Below, piece after piece: positions 45,625-55,892 of a DNA stretch of 64,000 nucleotides. The stretch is taken from assembly GCA_946406115.1 (NCBI GenBank), contig OX291542.1:37095321-37159320 (forward strand), read 5' to 3'. The translations under genes were made by a program, and so were the position numbers. Origin of the DNA: Apoda limacodes (Eukaryota; Arthropoda; Insecta; Lepidoptera; Limacodidae). The notes beneath the pieces are model-generated. The model did no database searches, had not been told where the DNA came from, and saw only the letters and a program-made list of their open reading frames with translations. How positions within the stretch are numbered: position 1 is the stretch's first letter; each line of letters begins with the position of its first letter.

Positions 45625-46262
45625 AATACTAGGGTTAGATAGTTCGAATAGGCACACCCTTGCGTATTACAACCGACCGAGGACGACAATTTGAGAAGGG
45701 ACTATTTACACACCTGATGAAGTTCTTGGGAGTAGAAAGGAACCGGTACATAGCACGGAACCCCAAAGCTAATAGAAACGATGAACGCATTCCCTCACAG
45801 AAGAACTTGATGGCCACATTAGAAGGCAGCAACTGGATATAAGAATTGCGTAAAGTGCTGTTTGGCTTACGATCAACGGCAAGGAGCGACAAAACAGGGA
45901 TCAGTGCCGCTGAATTAACGTAAGAAACATCGCTAAGGTTACCGGGAGATTTTTACGAAACAAAGACCGAAAGTAGTTACGAATCACACCACTACGTAAC
46001 GAAATTGCGACCAACAATAAAAAGATACAAAAGCCTTCAGCGACGCATAAAGAATATCGTACAATTTTTATACATTCGGACCTAAAAACGGTTATTACGT
46101 CTTTATCAGATGAGTCGATGTAAAAAGGTCATTGGAAAAACTTCATATGGTTTTTCATTCCATTTTTAATTAATGCTACACATGATAAGTATTTCGACGT
46201 GCAACTAACGAGCAAAATCACCCGCGTTTTAATAGACCGAATGAAACCAGCCTACTGTTGAA
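45625..46262 (+). pseudogene. Ty3/Gypsy integrase, C-terminal half
   Basis: The frame reads GTPLRITTDRGRQFEKGLF, the integrase core strand with the catalytic Asp, then LMKFLGVERNRYIARNPKAN, LMATLEGSNWI, a stop, ELRKVLFGLRSTARSD and GISAAEL. Further blocks in other frames, LPGDFYETK, FIR-x-VDVKRSLEKLHM and RFNRPNETSLL, correspond to the C-terminal chromatin-side region. The catalytic Glu position falls in a damaged stretch (NDERIPSQKNL). Integrase inserts retrotransposon cDNA. The wording closely fits the insect Gypsy lineage that also has the SASQEQR-type gag at 35 kb, so both may come from one family. Dead through stops and shifts. Confidence 0.88.
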
Positions 46263-46877
46263 TTTTAAATAGTATATTATGCAAAAAACATTAATCTACG
46301 ATTGATCTAAATTAAATCATAATGTAAATCGATTGTAAGCGGTAAACTTTAAATTTGCATGCTGCCACACTATCCCCTCTTCCTTCCTTCTGGTTTAATT
46401 TTTCTTCATTAGTTCGTTTCTTGTCAGACATTCATTCTAGTCATCGACGTTGTAAAGTGTAGTCGCTTCCAAGTGCTTAAAGATAAAATATATAGTCAAA
46501 TTTAAATATTATTTTTCTTCTTTTATTTCTGGCCCTTAACCTCCTACACCTACAGCTACGTGCTTATCAAATAGTCCATTCCATTACAAAATCACAACAA
46601 TGTAATATTAAATACTATTAACAAAGAAAGTGCAGATATGCATAAACAATATGAAGCAAAAAGTGGGCGAGTGTCAAGGCCGACCGCGACGGTATGATTT
46701 CGCAAAAGAAATGAACGTAAACCGTTCACGTTAATATAACCAGAATTACAAATTAGTAAATATACGAATAAGTCATCTTTGATATAAGTTAAACTAATAT
46801 CTTATTAGGCGATATTAATTTAACTTTATGCACGTAGTTAAAATAGGTAACCGTCAACTTTTATTAGTCTTAACGTA
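46263..46877. other. Post-integrase region, no gene
   Basis: Possibly the 3' LTR of the Gypsy element, since it follows the integrase end directly and contains a pyrimidine-rich CCCCTCTTCCTTCCTTCTGG (46,375-46,394). LTR ends cannot be placed. Confidence 0.35.
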
Positions 46878-47386
46878 TTAAGGCTGCAGTATAGGCCAGA
46901 CCGCGAAAATACGCCTTTTTGTGCAATTTTGTAGCTAACTTAAAGCATCTAAAGGATTGAAAAAAATATATGTTATAAACCTTGCTTTTGTCTAGTGCAT
47001 TTCCTTATTGAATGATTTTCATTTATTGTATTTAATGCAATAAAAAATCTGGAATTGACCATTGTTTCAACACTTGCAAATATTGAAAGCGTGTTTTGCA
47101 TTAGCTTGTAATGAAGGTTGGTTAAATAATTAGAACAGCTTATTATCTAGTGCATTAAATTGTAGCAAAAAGTCAAAAAATGTGACTACAAAACGGTAAT
47201 AATGTTAAATTCCATACAAAAAATTAAAAGTTTCAAGGCGTCATTACGGTAAAAATTACTTAAGAAGTATATAACATATATATCTCATAGTAATATATAT
47301 AACATTATCTAATGGTTTATAGTGCATTTACATACACAACGTTAGAATTACAGAAATTCGCTTTCTGGCCTATATCGCCTTCTTAA
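46878..47386. mobile_element. TTAA-flanked MITE 1, 509 bp
   Basis: TTAA at both ends (46,878-46,881 and 47,383-47,386). Terminal inverted repeats are imperfect, with the shared core TATAGGCCAGA flanked by GCGAA on each side. Non-coding, AT-rich interior. TTAA ends suggest mobilisation by a piggyBac-type transposase. Confidence 0.75.
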
Positions 47387-47769
47387 GAGGATACACTTCG
47401 CGGCGCCTCGCAGCGGGCTTCATACAAACGAATTTTTTACTTATTTTTGACACTCGTTGATCAAACACCTAGAAATTTTGAAGACATGTTCGAGTAATAA
47501 ATATCTAGGTCTTCAGTGTGCTAGTTTTCTATTAAGTTTTATAGTTCAAAAGTTATACAGGATTCTGGTTTTTCGTACAAATGGTTTTAAAAAAGATTTC
47601 TAGTTAATATAACGTTTTACAAGATTTTTGAAAAACCACAGACATAGGTATTCGGCTTGGAATTATGACTACTAAATTTGACAGTGATTGATCAGTAATT
47701 GTCAAAAACAAATGAAAAATTCGTTTGTATGAAGCCCGCTGCGAGGCGCCGCGAAGTGTATCCTCTTAA
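47383..47769. mobile_element. TTAA-flanked MITE 2, 387 bp, 55-bp perfect inverted repeats
   Basis: Termini TTAAGAGGATACACTTCGCG continue identically through GCGCCTCGCAGCGGGCTTC and ATACAAACGAATTTTT on both strands, 55 bp without a mismatch. The interior has no gene. The left TTAA is the right TTAA of MITE 1. A truncated relative lies at 55.78-55.89 kb. Confidence 0.92.
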
Positions 47770-47987
47770 GGCTGCAGTCTCATGCTTTCGACATTTAAAT
47801 TTAGTGGTAAGAAGTGACGATTTCAAAAAGTTTTTAATAATTACTGACTCAAGATTTTAAAAGTATTTTCTTGTTATGACATCACAAAACACTTATAATT
47901 GACTTTCAGTTGCAATTTGGTACACAAAAACAAGTTTTCTTCTAATTAAAAAAAACAAAACAAAAAAGGAACAATTAAAGCATCTTA

Positions 47988-48289
47988 ATCGAGCCCTTAA
48001 GTCTGAGGAGAGACTTTGTCTCATCATGCTCACACTTTAGAACCGAAATAGTCGCGCACAGAGCGGTTTCAAATGAACTTCCTCCCGCGAACGCTTAAGT
48101 TGTGGAATGAGCTCCCTGCCAAGGTTTTCTCTAAGGACTACAGTATGGGGTTCTTCAAGAAAGAAGTTATTAGATTTTTGAAGGGTCGGCAACACGCGAG
48201 TGATACTCCTGGTGTTGCAAGCGTCCATAGGCTACGGTGACCGCTTACCATCAGGTGGACTGTAAGCTTGTTTGCCACTTTAGTGGTAA
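47988..48289 (+). mobile_element. LINE-A copy 4, 3' end with internal deletion
   Basis: CGAGCCCTTAAGTCTGAGGA is joined to TCACACTTTAGAACCG, skipping about 120 bp present in copies 3 and 7. It continues through the NELPAKVF and FLKGRQ coding region to the terminus CTTGTTTGCCACTTTAGTGG. No A-tail is left. Confidence 0.87.
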
Positions 48290-48597
48290 CTGAAGCGCAT
48301 GTATAACATATGTAAATTGTCAAGAAAAAGACATAACTGCAAAAGGTTTATTAAGACAAGTCAAGTATCGTTTTTTTTAAACAAAACCGAAGAACAAAAA
48401 ATAATAAAAAATCAGAGAAATGACCGAAAGCTAACTAACAATAATAAATTTATCTTTCGTCAAAATATTCGAAGTGAAAGAAACAAAAAACGACAATAAA
48501 AAACTATATTTAAAGAAATACAACATCGACGTTCTTTGTTTAACGGAATCATTGTTAGAAGAAGAATAATCTAAAACAAATAAGTTAGAAAATCACG

Positions 48598-48705
48598 AGC
48601 TAGCGGGTAGTATAGAGCTAGCGGGTAGTATAGAGCTAGCGGGTAGTATAGAGCTAGCGGGTAGTATAGAGCTAGCGGGTAGTATAGAGCTAGCAGGTAG
48701 TATAG
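48598..48705 (+). repeat. 18-bp array, six copies
   Basis: Six head-to-tail copies of GAGCTAGCGGGTAGTATA; the last differs by one base (GCAGG). Near-identity points to recent expansion. Confidence 0.97.
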
Positions 48706-48892
48706 AAGAACCAGTCTATCGGGTGGACTTATTTCAATATATGTTTAAAAAACATTTTTAAAAAATGTATCACTTGACAATGTAGGTATTTCATTTTTTA
48801 TATGAAGAGCAATTGTTTAAATATGTTATTTTATTTTAATTGTAGCATTACCTGAATTAAACTGATATGCTTATATAGAACTTTTGCCGCAT

Positions 48893-49322
48893 TGAACCGT
48901 TAAGTCTGAGGAGAGAGTCTTTGTCTCCCTGTGTGTGTTCTACCGCTTGTATAATGTGTGTTCTACCGCTTGTATAATGTGTGTTCTACCGCTTGTATAA
49001 TGGGACATATTCTGAGAAATTGTTTGAAATTATGCCCACGGCTACTTTCTATCATAGCACCGCCATCGGCAAGGAATTCATCCTCACACCTTAGAACCTA
49101 GGCGATCACGTATAGTGCGGTTTCAGAGGACTCCCACGAACGCTTATGTTGTGGAATGATCTGCTAAGGTTTTTTACGGTTCTTCAAGAAAGATGTTATT
49201 AGATTCCTGTAGGATCGGCAATGCGCGAGTATTGCTTCTAGTGCTGCAAGCGTCCATAGGCCTCAGTGATCGCTTACTATCAGACGGACCGTTAACTTGT
49301 TTGTCACCTAAGTAGCATTAAA
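48893..49322 (+). mobile_element. LINE-A copy 5, degenerate, with internal 23-bp triplication
   Basis: Matches the C-terminal coding part of LINE-A (TTAAGTCTGAGGAGAGA through GCAAGCGTCCATAGGC) with many changes. The segment GTGTGTTCTACCGCTTGTATAAT occurs three times in tandem (about 48,936-49,003), whereas other copies have one. The terminus GACGGACCGTTAACTTGTTT is mutated. Confidence 0.85.
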
Positions 49323-49496
49323 GAAAAACTTATTTAAATCACATTAAGTTCTTATACGTTCTGTCCCAAACGACTAAACTTTAGTAAAAGAGACCAAGGT
49401 ACGCTCTAAATATGTACTTTGCCCAGAATGTATATTATTAGCAAGTTAAAAATACATCACACAGAGGCAGTGTAATAGCATTACATAACTTAGATT

Positions 49497-49748
49497 ACAT
49501 TCGCAGATGACACTTATACATTCGCAGATGACACTTACAAATTCGCAGGTGACACTTATACATTCGCAGGTGACACTTATACATTCGCAGATGACACTTA
49601 TACATTCGCAGATGACACTTATACATTCGCAGATGACACTTACAAATTCGCAGGTGACACTTATACATTCGCAGGTGACACTTATACATTCGCAGATGAC
49701 ACTTATACATTCGCAGATGACACTTATACATTCGCAGGTGACACTTAT
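49497..49748. repeat. 21-bp array with 105-bp higher-order repeat
   Basis: Twelve units of ACATTCGCAGATGACACTTA-type sequence. Unit variants (GATG or GGTG; CTTAT or CTTAC; ACATT or AAATT) follow the order A, B-C-D-A-A, B-C-D-A-A, D, so five units form a 105-bp repeat present twice. Open frames in three phases arise because the period is a multiple of three. Confidence 0.95.
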
Positions 49749-50385
49749 ACATTGTGCAAACGAGCTCACTCTGTATCTGCTCACGGACCATGAATCTGTA
49801 AATGAAACGTTATTCTTCATTACAATGATCAAGAAAAATAAGCAGCGTTTCAATTTCAAACAAAAAAATATTTAAACCGAATGTTGTGTACATTATGATC
49901 CAAAATTACAGTAATGATCCAAACTAAATATAAATGTTAAAAAGGGCCAAGTTTGGCACAGATTTGTCTACTTAAAACATAAAAGAAAATTATATTCACT
50001 GGGTATGCTAAAAAAAATTTATTCAAATTTCAACACTGATCGTGACAATGCAAAACACAAGTTTGTGCTAGAGAAGTAGTTTAGTAATTCCGTTTCGGTT
50101 CCAATCCCCCGGAGGATGTAACCTGCGGATGGACTCACACCCACATCAGAGTGTGAGGAACAGACTCGTCACACCAACAACTTTTATCCTGCGTGCATAT
50201 CGCTGCAACATTACTTTAGATACAGTGTATCTGGACTAAGGTGGCTTTATATATGTCCAAATGTAGTCTAATCTAAAGTAGCCTTGTAAATAATAACTAC
50301 TATTTGTTTTAAGGAAACATTTTTAAGGCTAAGTGCTGAGTATGCTTTCAATTTTGATGTCAATGTCATTTAAATACTTGACACC
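49749..50385. other. No gene recognised
   Basis: Mostly AT-rich. 50,100-50,200 is richer in GC (CAATCCCCCGGAGGATG) but matches nothing I know. Confidence 0.45.
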
Positions 50386-50389
50386 CAGT

Positions 50390-50625
50390 AGGCAGTGAGG
50401 TTGACAGCCCTGGTCGTAGCGTCTCGCAGGTCGCGCTCAGAGCAGGAATGCGGGCATGCCAGTAGGTGCCCTATAGATTGTGACGCTGTGTTGCAGTCGC
50501 ATTGGGTTGAATGGTTTTGGAGCATTCCTCATATGGCCATGTTCTGCTCACAGCGATCAACTTGGGAAGTTGGGACCTGAGCCTCTTAAGCGCCTTCCAT
50601 GTGGGCCATGGTTCTTTGTGGCCGG
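50390..50625 (-). pseudogene. LINE polymerase C-terminal zinc-finger-like end
   Basis: On the minus strand, after an ALKRLRSQLPK block in one frame, a second frame reads CDCNTASQSIGHLLACPHSC. That has the C-x-C...H...C spacing found at the C-terminal end of many non-LTR polymerases (a CxCG...QxxxHLLxxCP motif). It ends ATTRAVNLTAYWV. The copy is frameshifted. It stops within six bases of the start of the large repeated unit at 50,631. Confidence 0.72.
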
Positions 50626-50630
50626 ACGAT

Positions 50631-52200
50631 TAGTCTGGTCAACATGTGCCTTTTTGGGTGAAATTTTTGTATAGTCTCCGAAAATTACGATCAAGGTGTC
50701 ATTCGATTCGGAATATTATGTAGAAAGTTTAAGAAAAAGTTCCAAAAGGGGCCGATGAAAATTGCAAAAGTTATAAACAAATTAAAAAAAAAAAGTAGGG
50801 GTGTGGTTTTTTTTGAATATCTCAAAAAGCTATCAAAGATATTTGAAATTTGAAAAAAGATTTGAAAAGAGGAGGAAATTTCCTAAAAAAAAGTCTTTCC
50901 TCCCAGAACTGTATCTTTAATATTTATAATTTTTACGAATCCCTGAAAATAGCGCTAAAAGCGGGTAGTCTGGCTTCCGCTCGCGATTTGTCACTCGGAC
51001 ACGGTAACAATAAAAATCATTTTAACATATTAAATATGAATATTAAGGAATAAAAAATTTTTAGTACTATTGGGATATATAAATGAACAATAATCCGTAG
51101 GCGAAAAATTTTTATCCTCATTTTTCCATTAGTTATGCATTAGTTAATGAACTACTTTTTCTGAATAGAATGTTAACAGAAAAAACCTGATTATTATTAA
51201 ACTACAACCCTAGGATTATTTTCACTTCGTGGAGTTATTCTTAAAAGGCATTAAAAAAGATCCCCGTTGGAAAAATTTAAAAATGTTAATTTTCCACTTT
51301 TTTATTAACAATCGAAAACATTAAAAAATTAAAAACTGCATAAAAGTTATTAAAAACATTTTGTTTTTCAAATATTTCAAATTTTATGATTTCTAACGGT
51401 TAAAAGTTACATGAAAATATATTTTTTTAATTTTTTACCGCGATTGTTTAAATAATTGTTATAAACAAATGCATTGTTTATAAGATAATCAACAATTTTT
51501 TTTTCCTAATCTACTTGTCGATATAAATTATGATTTTTAAGAAAAAAAATATTCCTTAAAAAAAATTATTTATTGCTATAAAATGCATTTCTTAAATAAC
51601 AATCGTTTTTTACCACTAAATATAAATATTAAGGAACCATTTTTTCTCTAAAAATCATAAATTCTATTGTTCTTAAATATTCTGCAAAAAAAAATTTTTT
51701 TTTTTTAATTTTTTATTTGTTTATTTAATAAAGAATTTGTTATAAACAAATGGATTTTCTTACTTTTTTTTTTTTTAATTCGTAATTTAATTATAAAAAG
51801 AGCTATGTATTATTTTTTATGAAAAAATTTTTTTATCTATTTTTATATAACTTTTAATATTTTTATGTCCTAAAATTTGCCTTTTTATCTCGCTCTTTTT
51901 CTTTTATAATTGGTATAACTTTTAATCTATTATATATACGACAATTATACTTCCAAAACGTGGTTAAATGTTCATAAATATCCTAAAATTTTGTAAGATC
52001 TTTTTATTATTTTCTTTTATAAAATTTAATATTATGAAGGACGAAGATGGCTTATTAGACGGGTAGGCTTGGAAAATGGGTACAAGCTTTATGCGTAACA
52101 CCAGCTCCCTGTTAGGCGATTTTTCCGAAAAGCGCTGTTCACTTTGGCAAAACCAGTACCCTCCACCTGACATATATGTGCGAGCCTCAGAAGAACCATC
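50631..52200 (+). repeat. Unit A: 1,570-bp repeated unit, direct copy 1
   Basis: Begins TAGTCTGGTCAACATGTGCC and ends GAACCATC just before the next TAGTCTGGTC. Parts: body 50,631-51,410; AT-rich segment b 51,411-51,841; body end 51,842-52,020; flank segment F 52,021-52,200. Identity to the other copies is very high, with only scattered differences. I do not recognise it as any known transposon. Poly(A/T) tracts are abundant. Confidence 0.93.
50850..51053 (+). other. 67-codon open frame repeated in all three units
   Basis: Frame starting MKKDLKRGGNFLKKSLSS, with NFYESLKIALKAGSLASARD later. Copies lie at 52,418-52,600 (plus, shortened by a stop) and 54,052-54,255 (minus). Only one residue differs between the first and third. 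Near-identity reflects recent duplication and does not show selection. No family is recognised. Confidence 0.3.
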
Positions 52201-52215
52201 TAGTCTGGTCAACAT
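51964..52215 (-). other. Open frame in segment F, repeated at 54,459-54,665 (+)
   Basis: Frame beginning MLTRLDGSSEARTYMSGGGY, with a balanced amino-acid composition unlike the AT-rich surroundings (WFCQSEQRFSEKS, LVLRIKLVPIF). The first 66 residues are identical in the two copies, after which they differ because the flanks differ. Segment F is the only part of the unit with coding-like composition. It may be an exon or element fragment captured in the duplication. No family recognised. Confidence 0.35.
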
Positions 52216-53154
52216 GTACCTTTTTGGGTGAAATTTTTGTATAGTCTCCGAAAATTACGATCAAGGTGTCATTCGATTCGGAATATTATGTAGAAAGTTT
52301 AAGAAAAAGTTCCAAAAGGGGCCGATGAAAATTGCAAAAGTTATAAACAATTAAAAAAAAAAAGTAGGGGTTTGGTTTTTTTTTAATATCTCAAAAACTA
52401 TCAAAGATATTTGAAATTTGAAAAAAGATTTGAAAAGAGGAGGAAATTTCCTAAAAAAAAGTCTTTCCTCCCGGAACTGTATCTTTAATATTTATAATTT
52501 TTACGAATCCCTGAAAATAGCGCTAAAAGCGGGTAGTCTGGCTTCCGCTCGCGATTTGTCACTCGGACACGGTAACAATAAAAATCATTTTAACATATAA
52601 AATATGAATATTAAGGAATAAAAAAATTTTAGTACTATTGGGATATATAAATGAACAATAATCCGTAGGCGAAAAATTTTTATCCTCATTTTTCCATTAG
52701 TTATGCATTAGTTAATTAACTACTTTTTCTGAATAGAATGTTAACAGAAAAAACCTGATTATTATTAAACTACAACCCTAGGATTATTTTCACTTCGTGG
52801 AGTTATTCTTAAAAGGCATTAAAATAGATCCCCGTTGGAAAAATTTAAAAATGTTAATTTTCCACTTTTTTATTAACAATCGAAAACATTAAAAAATTAA
52901 AAACTGCATAAAAGTTATTAAAAAATTTTGTTTTTCAAATATTACAAATTTTATGATTTCTAACGGTTAAAAGTTACTTTATATAACTTTTAATATTTTT
53001 ATGTCCTAAAATTTGCCTTTTTATCTCGCTCTTTTTCTTTTATAATTGGTATAACTTTTAAACTATTATATATACGACAATTATACTTCCAAAACGTGGT
53101 TAAATGTTCATAAATATCCTAAAATTTTGTAAGATCTTTTTATTATTTTCTTTT
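52201..53154 (+). repeat. Unit B: direct copy 2 lacking segment b
   Basis: Starts TAGTCTGGTCAACATGTACC and follows unit A base for base to TAAAAGTTAC (52,977), then jumps to TTTATATAAC, so 431 bp (segment b) are missing. It ends in the 70-bp spacer of the palindrome. Confidence 0.93.
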
Positions 53155-54659
53155 ATAATTGTCGTATATATAAAAGTTTAAAAGTTATACCAATTATAAA
53201 AGAAAAAGAGCGAGATAAAAAGGCAAATTTTAGGACATAAAAATATTAAAAGTTATATAAAAATAGATAAAAAAATTTTTTCATAAAAAATAATACATAT
53301 CTCTTTTTATAATTAAATTACGAATTAAAAAAAAAAAAAAAGTAAGAAAATCCATTTGTTTATAACAAATTCTTTATTAAATAAACAAATAAAAAATTAA
53401 AAAAAAAAAATTTTTTTTTGCAGAATATTTAAGAACAATAGAATTTATGATTTTTAGAGAAAAAATGGTTCCTTAATATTTATATTTAGTGGTAAAAAAC
53501 GATTGTTATTTAAGAAATGCATTTTATAGCAATAAATAATTTTTTTTAAGGAATATTTTTTTCTTAAAAATCATAATTTATATCGACATGTAGATTAGGA
53601 AAAAAAATTTGTTGATTATCTTATAAACAATGCATTTGTTTATAACAATTATTTAAACAATCGCGGTAAGAAATTAAAAAAATATATTTTCATGTAACTT
53701 TCAACCGTTAGAAATCATAAAATTTGAAATATTTGAAAAACAAAATTTTTTTAATAACTTTTATGCAGTTTTTAATTTTTTAATGTTTTCGATTGTTAAT
53801 AAAAAAGTGGAAAATTAACCTTTTTTAAATTTTTCCAACGGGGATCTTTTTTAATGCCTTTTAAGAATAACTCCACGAAGTGAAAATAATCCTAGGGTTG
53901 TAGTTTAATAATAATCAGGTTTTTTCTGTTAACATTCTATTCAGAAAAAGTAGTTAATTAACTAATGCATAACTAATGGAAAAATGAGGATAAAAATTTT
54001 TCGCCTACGGATTATTGTTCATTTATATATCCCAATAGTACTAAAAAATTTTTATTCCTTAATATTCATATTTAATATGTTAAAATGATTTTTATTGTTA
54101 CCGTGTCCGAGTGACAAATCGCGAGCGGAAGCCAGACTACCCGCTTTTAGCGCTATTTTCAGGGATTCGTAAAAATTATAAATATTAAAGATACAGTTCC
54201 GGGAGGAAAGACTTTTTTTTAGGAAATTTCCTCCTCTTTTCAAATCTTTTTTCAAATTTCAAATATCTTTGATAGTTTTTGAGATATTAAAAAAAAACCA
54301 AACCCCTACTTTTTTTTTTTTAATTGTTTATAACTTTTGCAATTTTCATCGGCCCCTTTTGGAACTTTTTCTTAAACTTTCTACATAATATTCCGAATCG
54401 AATGACACCTTGATCGTAATTTTCGGAGACTATACAAAAATTTCACCCAAAAAGGTACATGTTGACCAGACTAGATGGTTCTTCTGAGGCTCGCACATAT
54501 ATGTCAGGTGGAGGGTACTGGTTTTGCCAAAGTGAACAGCGCTTTTCGGAAAAATCGCCTAACAGGGAGCTGGTGTTACGCATAAAGCTTGTACCCATTT
54601 TCCAAGCCTACCCGTCTAATAAGCCATCTTCGTCCTTCATAATATTAAATTTTATAAAA
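53155..54659 (-). repeat. Unit C: inverted copy with segment b and F
   Basis: Reverse complement of the unit. Order on the plus strand: reversed body end, reversed segment b (about 53,262-53,692), reversed body ending GACCAGACTA (54,464-54,473), then reversed F from GATGGTTCTTCTGAGG to about 54,659. With F and unit B it forms a large inverted repeat. Unit C carries GTACATG like unit B, not GCACATG like unit A. Confidence 0.93.
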
Positions 54660-55775
54660 AATTAAATTTAATAATGAAAAAAAAAGCAAAAAAATCTTAA
54701 AATAAAATTGTCATATAAAACTAGCATAACGATCAAAATAATAATTTGATAGGATCGTGGAACATCGAGGACTAAGAAAAAGTTAGCCAGGATCGTGGCG
54801 GTGGAGGACTTTCAAAAGACGGGCTTAAAACATTTACGTTGTTAAACACCTAAATTCGAAAATAAAATAAAATTCATTACTAGAACACTAGGGACAGCAT
54901 AACTTTACGTAGACTTACATAGGTCAGCGGCGAGCGTCGCGGTGCCACCATATTTAAGGAAAGCGTATGAGGTGGGCAAATGCAAAATGCGATAAATTCA
55001 TATAAAATGTAATGTATTATTGAGTGAATCTCATATTGATGAGAGGAATTATGTACCTTTCTGATGGCTAATAAAAGGTGGCGGTGTTGTAGTGACCTCA
55101 ATATTGGAATGCGACTCTTTTGTTTGAATTATATAGCGATGGGTGTTGCTTCTTATGTTTTATTGCTTATACTGCTGCTTATACTGCTGCTATACAATAC
55201 AGGGAAAAGGACCTCACCTCAGTAAAGTAAAGAGGAGATAAGAAGATGATGGAGGCATGCCCGGGGATCGGAAGCTTAAAACCTACTGATCTCTCAGAAT
55301 GTTTATCATTAACATTCGTTAGTGGCTTCAAGTTACATCGGCTGAGCTCACAGACGGTTTGAACGTCATTCGCCTAACGTTTCGATCCGTTTGATTGGGT
55401 CAAATACGAATGTGAGTTCAGTGCCGAGCGACGTCAAGATCTGTTAAAGACGACAACAGATTACACAGTGTAGAAGGGCAAAGGTCCTTGCCCCGAGCTG
55501 TCTGTCAGAGTCGAAAAACTGCGAAAGAAGTCACTTATTGTTTTATTAAAATTGACACGTAAACCGTTGCCAAGTTGTGGGGAGTCGGACGCTGATTACG
55601 CGAAGGCGACAGTGATACTTCACCTACGCGACTGGTAATAACTAATGGAATCATATTTTGCTCGCGACTAAATTCCTGAAAAGCTGCGATACTGAATATT
55701 ACATAAATAATCTAACTCACAATTATTCTATCGTTAATCAATCAAATAAACTATAGACTGTTTCGTTTATAGTTT
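54660..55775. other. No gene recognised
   Basis: After the palindrome comes AT-rich DNA, then mixed-composition DNA (55,240-55,640) with no recognised reading frame on either strand. Confidence 0.45.
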
Positions 55776-55892
55776 AATTCGTGGTTTTTGATCAGCAATT
55801 GTCAAAAATTCGTGGTTTTTGATCAGCGATTGTCAAAAATAAGTCAGAAATTCGTTTGTATGAAGCCCGCTGCGAAGTGTATCCTCTCAACA
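55776..55892. mobile_element. Truncated relative of MITE 2
   Basis: GATCAG(C/T)(A/G)ATTGTCAAAAA, AAATTCGTTTGTATGAAGCC and CGCTGCGAAGTGTATCCTCT match the right end of MITE 2, with the GAGGCGCCGC block missing. A 31-bp segment (ATTCGTGGTTTTTGATCAGC and following) is tandemly doubled. The left end is absent. Confidence 0.8.

Noticed and set aside
45635..45892. Minus-strand 85-codon frame
   Set aside because: Antisense shadow of the Gypsy integrase.
49446..49875. Three overlapping long frames (CISVICE, YKCHLRM and LIHSQMT repeats)
   Set aside because: Same reason: a 21-bp period gives stop-free translation in several phases on both strands.
51411..51841. Segment b as an independent transposon inserted in units A and C
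   Set aside because: It has no inverted ends and no target duplication at the AAGTTAC/TTTATATA joints, and the unit B joint looks like a simple deletion. Not excluded, but unsupported.
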